In this document: one piece after another, positions 6,197-8,053 of the stretch
How positions within the stretch are numbered: the stretch's first letter is position 1
How the letters are laid out: the number at the start of each line of letters is the position of its first letter
DNA from: an uncultured Oscillospiraceae bacterium
GTDB taxonomy: Bacteria > Bacillota > Clostridia > Oscillospirales > Acutalibacteraceae
Direction: 5' to 3'
Length of the DNA: 8,053 bases
Assembly (NCBI GenBank): GCA_902461995.1
Contig: CABQAA010000088.1
Location: 1 to 8,053 of the forward strand
Position numbers and translations under genes: made by a program
Notes under the pieces: generated by a model
Databases searched by the model: none
What the model saw: only the letters and a program-made list of their open reading frames with translations
What the model was told of the DNA's origin: nothing

Positions 6197-7339
6197 TCAG
6201 TTGCAGATGGTCTGTTCGGTCTCTTTATCGAAGAGGTGAATCTTCGTATTGTCGATGACGATATCGATATTGTCGCTCGGACGGGCGGTGGAGGTCGGTT
6301 CGACACGGGCAGTGAAGCTGAAGCCTTCCACATTCAGATACAGGAAGGTTTCGGCGCCCATCAGCTCGGTGACTTCCACGTCGGCTTTGATCTTATTGTC
6401 GGCGAACATCTCGAGATACCGGGGCTCGTCGTGGACGTCTTCCGGACGGATACCCATCATGACCTCTTTGTCTTCATAGGCATCGAGGACATTCTTCTCA
6501 TTCTTCTCAGCCGGCAGCTTGATCTGATACTTGACCCCGCGGGAGGTCTTGGTATCCTCGGAGCCGAATTCCACGAAGAAATCGTCGCCCTTTTTGATCA
6601 GCTTGGACTCGATAAAGTTCATTTGGGGGCTGCCGATGAAGCCGGCGACAAACATGTTGCAGGGCTGATCGTACAGCTTGTGAGGCGTATCGACCTGCTG
6701 GATGAAACCATCCTTCATAACCACGATGCGGTCGCCCATGGTCATAGCTTCGGTCTGGTCGTGGGTAACATAGATAAACGTAGTACCCAGCTTTTTATGC
6801 AGCTTGGAGAGCTCGGTTCTCATCTGAGCACGCAGCTTGGCGTCCAAGTTGGAGAGCGGTTCGTCGAGCAGGAAGACTTTCGGTTCACGCACGATGGCAC
6901 GGCCCAGGGCGACACGCTGACGCTGACCGCCGGACAAAGCCTTCGGCTTCCGGTCGAGCAGATGGGCGATATCGAGGATGCGGGCAGCTTCTTCGACGCG
7001 GCGCTTGATCTCGTCCTTGGGAGTTTTCCGCAGCTTCAGTCCAAAGGCCATGTTTTCAAACACGGTCATGTGGGGATACAGCGCATAGTTCTGGAACACC
7101 ATCGCGATATCGCGATCCTTCGGGGCGACATCGTTGACCAGCTTCTCGCCGATGTACAGTTCACCGTCGGAGATTTCCTCCAGACCGGCGATCATACGCA
7201 GGGTTGTGGATTTGCCGCAGCCAGAAGGACCGACGAGAATGATGAATTCCTTGTCCTTAATTTCCAGATTGAAATCGGAAACCGCTGTGACTCCGCCGGG
7301 ATACTTTTTGTAGATGCTTTTCAGAGACAGACTCGCCAT
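6197..7339 (-). CDS. ugpC: Sugar ABC transporter ATP-binding protein, UgpC/MsmX/MalK type
   Basis: This encodes 380 aa from the chosen ATG, the normal length for carbohydrate-uptake (CUT1) ATPases. The ABC domain (about 1-235) has Walker A GPSGCGKST (37-45), Q-loop Q83 in VFQNYALYPHMTV, signature LSGGQRQR (135-142), Walker B VFLLDEP (155-161) and switch H193. The C-terminal regulatory/TOBE region (about 240-370) contains the typical GIRPEDV at 296-302. It would hydrolyse ATP at the cytoplasmic face to drive import of sugars or glycerol-3-phosphate. No permease or solute-binding protein gene is adjacent, so it is probably a shared ATPase like MsmX of Bacillus or MsiK of Streptomyces; that is inference from context, and the substrate cannot be read from the sequence. 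The start is the ATG at 7337-7339, since GGGAGG lies 7 nt before it; an in-frame TTG five codons upstream overlaps that ribosome binding site. It has its own promoter and terminator. Confidence 0.95.
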   Translation of the reverse strand: MASLSLKSIYKKYPGGVTAVSDFNLEIKDKEFIILVGPSGCGKSTTLRMIAGLEEISDGELYIGEKLVNDVAPKDRDIAMVFQNYALYPHMTVFENMAFGLKLRKTPKDEIKRRVEEAARILDIAHLLDRKPKALSGGQRQRVALGRAIVREPKVFLLDEPLSNLDAKLRAQMRTELSKLHKKLGTTFIYVTHDQTEAMTMGDRIVVMKDGFIQQVDTPHKLYDQPCNMFVAGFIGSPQMNFIESKLIKKGDDFFVEFGSEDTKTSRGVKYQIKLPAEKNEKNVLDAYEDKEVMMGIRPEDVHDEPRYLEMFADNKIKADVEVTELMGAETFLYLNVEGFSFTARVEPTSTARPSDNIDIVIDNTKIHLFDKETEQTICN

Positions 7340-7346
7340 AAGAAAA

Positions 7347-7352
7347 CCTCCC
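7347..7352 (-). promoter_or_regulatory. Ribosome binding site that decides the ugpC start
   Basis: GGGAGG on the minus strand stands 7 nt before the ATG at 7337-7339. An upstream in-frame TTG (7352-7354) overlaps this site, so starting there would have no ribosome binding site of its own. The ATG start giving MASLSLKS is strongly preferred. Confidence 0.88.
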
Positions 7353-7359
7353 AATCATT

Positions 7360-7376
7360 TGCACAACGCGTTTACA
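7360..7376 (-). promoter_or_regulatory. Possible cre-like or LacI-family operator in the ugpC leader
   Basis: On the minus strand TGTAAACGCGTTGTGCA contains the palindrome AACGCGTT (7365-7372) and a good left half-site TGTAAACG of the catabolite-response element consensus TGNAARCGNWWWCA. The right half matches poorly (11 of 14 positions overall). It lies just downstream of the predicted transcription start, where CcpA-type roadblock sites are found. Confidence 0.3.
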
Positions 7377-7395
7377 TACGCCTAAGGTTACTATT

Positions 7396-7404
7396 ACTAT
7401 ACCA
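7396..7404 (-). promoter_or_regulatory. Extended -10 promoter of ugpC
   Basis: The minus strand reads TGGTATAGT, an extended -10 (TGn followed by TATAGT, 5 of 6). No good -35 lies 16-18 bp upstream, which is tolerable for extended -10 promoters. Transcription would start near 7389, giving a leader of about 50 nt. Short GGTA/TACC dyads surround the element. Confidence 0.6.
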
Positions 7405-7430
7405 GATTTGCGGTATTTGTACCATTCTTG

Positions 7431-7439
7431 TTATCCACA
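7431..7439 (+). other. Perfect DnaA-box 9-mer (TTATCCACA)
   Basis: TTATCCACA is identical to the high-affinity DnaA box. It lies in the rsuA-ugpC gap about 30 bp upstream of the ugpC -10. A single box could be a regulatory or titration site or chance; no origin features (dnaA, dnaN, box array) are visible here. Confidence 0.4.
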
Positions 7440-7456
7440 AACTTTGCTTTCAGCCT

Positions 7457-7473
7457 TTATCTAAATTATCTAA
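7457..7473. repeat. Short direct repeat TTATCTAA x2 at the rsuA stop
   Basis: TTATCTAA occurs at 7457-7464 and again at 7466-7473, a 9-bp period. The second copy overlaps the rsuA stop codon (7470-7472). Each shares TTATC with the nearby DnaA box. No hairpin terminator is seen after rsuA, so this AT-rich stretch separates rsuA from the ugpC promoter. Confidence 0.5.
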
Positions 7474-8053
7474 GGACATTTTTCACAAAAATTGTAAGGC
7501 TGTCCGGCAAACACCGCCTCCTTTTCCGTTTCGGTCAATTCACGGCTCTCCCCTTCCGCGAGACGACCGTCCAGCAAAAGGCCGCCGATCGAGACCCGCT
7601 TGAGCCAAAGCACCTGTCTGTTCACCGACATGAACATCCTCTTGACCTGATGATAGCGTCCCTCTGTGATCAGCACTTCCGCCAGGGGATTCCCGCCGTC
7701 CTCCAGAATGCGGAGGCCCGCCGGGCGGCAGACGGTCCCGTCTTCCAGGCTTGTCCCGTTTCGAAACGCTTCAATATGTTCCGGCAGAATCGGTCCGTCC
7801 ACGCGGGCGTGATAGCATTTCTCGATCTGCTTTTTCGGAGACAGGATCCGGTGGGCATAGTCTCCGTCGTCGGTCAGCAGAACCAGACCCACCGTATCCT
7901 TATCCAGCCGTCCGGCCGGAAAAAGCCCTTTGCGCCGAAGCGGCTCCGGCAGCAGATCCACCACTGTCCGGGCTTTCGGATCCCGGGATACGCACAGGAT
8001 ACCGGGCGGTTTGTTGAGCATAATGTACTGATGCTGCCGATACCGCAGGGGCT
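7470..8053 (-). CDS. rsuA: 16S rRNA pseudouridine synthase RsuA, partial (5' end outside the window)
   Basis: The visible part covers the catalytic domain. An internal ATG at 8019-8021 looks like a start, but the frame stays open to the window edge and reads PLRYRQHQYIMLNKPPG, the normal lead-in to the RsuA core, so the N-terminal S4 RNA-binding domain must lie beyond 8053. The catalytic Asp is in AGRLDKDT (codon 7902-7904). TEGRYHQVKRMF near the C-terminus matches RsuA rather than RluB/E/F, which usually read EGRNREVRR. RsuA converts U516 of 16S rRNA (E. coli numbering) to pseudouridine in small-subunit precursors. The tail ends FCEKCP, a small CxxC motif not part of the family core. No hairpin terminator follows within the 130 bp before ugpC, so some read-through into ugpC is possible. 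Confidence 0.93.
   Translation of the reverse strand, partial: PLRYRQHQYIMLNKPPGILCVSRDPKARTVVDLLPEPLRRKGLFPAGRLDKDTVGLVLLTDDGDYAHRILSPKKQIEKCYHARVDGPILPEHIEAFRNGTSLEDGTVCRPAGLRILEDGGNPLAEVLITEGRYHQVKRMFMSVNRQVLWLKRVSIGGLLLDGRLAEGESRELTETEKEAVFAGQPYNFCEKCP

Noticed and set aside
7340..7354. Longer ugpC reading from an upstream TTG (five extra residues)
   Set aside because: The TTG overlaps the GGGAGG ribosome binding site of the ATG at 7337-7339 and has none of its own.
6080..7603. A 507-codon open frame on the plus strand
   Set aside because: It is antisense to the full ugpC gene with all its ABC motifs and also runs through the ugpC terminator hairpin and promoter. Its translation has no recognisable family, and long antisense frames are expected opposite GC-biased genes.
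8019..8021. The ATG here as the true start of the pseudouridine synthase
   Set aside because: The frame stays open to the edge and encodes the conserved YIMLNKP lead-in, and a normal RsuA needs an S4 domain upstream.
1..8053. Mobile element, prophage, CRISPR array, tRNA or rRNA
   Set aside because: No transposase or integrase motifs, terminal repeats, spaced repeat arrays, or tRNA/rRNA-like sequence were seen on either strand.

Overview
The window looks like a chromosomal piece of a Gram-positive, low-to-mid GC anaerobe of the class Clostridia, probably Oscillospirales/Ruminococcaceae. This is inferred from the clostridial order ftsE-ftsX-(coiled-coil M23 peptidase)-(S41 family protein), strong GGAGG-type ribosome binding sites, sigma-A-type promoters, and a CdaR/PucR-type regulator near a lone sugar ABC ATPase. 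All seven supported genes lie on the minus strand, so the window reads right to left. I see no mobile element, CRISPR array, rRNA or tRNA.

Reading in the direction of transcription: the right edge (7470-8053) holds the 3' part of rsuA, a 16S rRNA pseudouridine synthase gene whose 5' end lies outside the window. A 130-bp gap follows with an extended -10 promoter, a perfect DnaA-box 9-mer and a short direct repeat. Next is ugpC (6197-7339), a MalK/MsmX-type sugar ABC transporter ATPase with no permease or binding protein beside it, closed by a very strong terminator. After a largely unassigned ~300-bp stretch comes a CdaR/PucR-type regulator gene (4603-5688) with its own promoter, a small dyad over the -10, and a terminator.

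The left half is a cell-envelope operon: ftsE (TTG start) and ftsX overlap by 14 bp, and the M23 murein hydrolase gene follows ftsX after 24 bp. FtsEX is an ABC-type module that, in known systems, controls an extracellular coiled-coil hydrolase or hydrolase activator from the membrane (EnvC, PcsB, RipC). Here the coiled-coil protein has a complete LytM zinc site, so it is predicted to be an active hydrolase itself. A last gene, set off by a perfect 14-bp hairpin with no U-tract, encodes a membrane-anchored PDZ/S41 protein of the CtpA/CtpB family. A strong terminator follows it.

The most notable observation is that this S41 protein has glycine (G293) exactly where the catalytic serine should be, while the Lys (K318) and Gln (Q322) partners keep their normal spacing. 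It is therefore predicted to be a pseudo-protease next to an FtsEX-controlled hydrolase, possibly a scaffold or regulator. The rest of the window is conventional.
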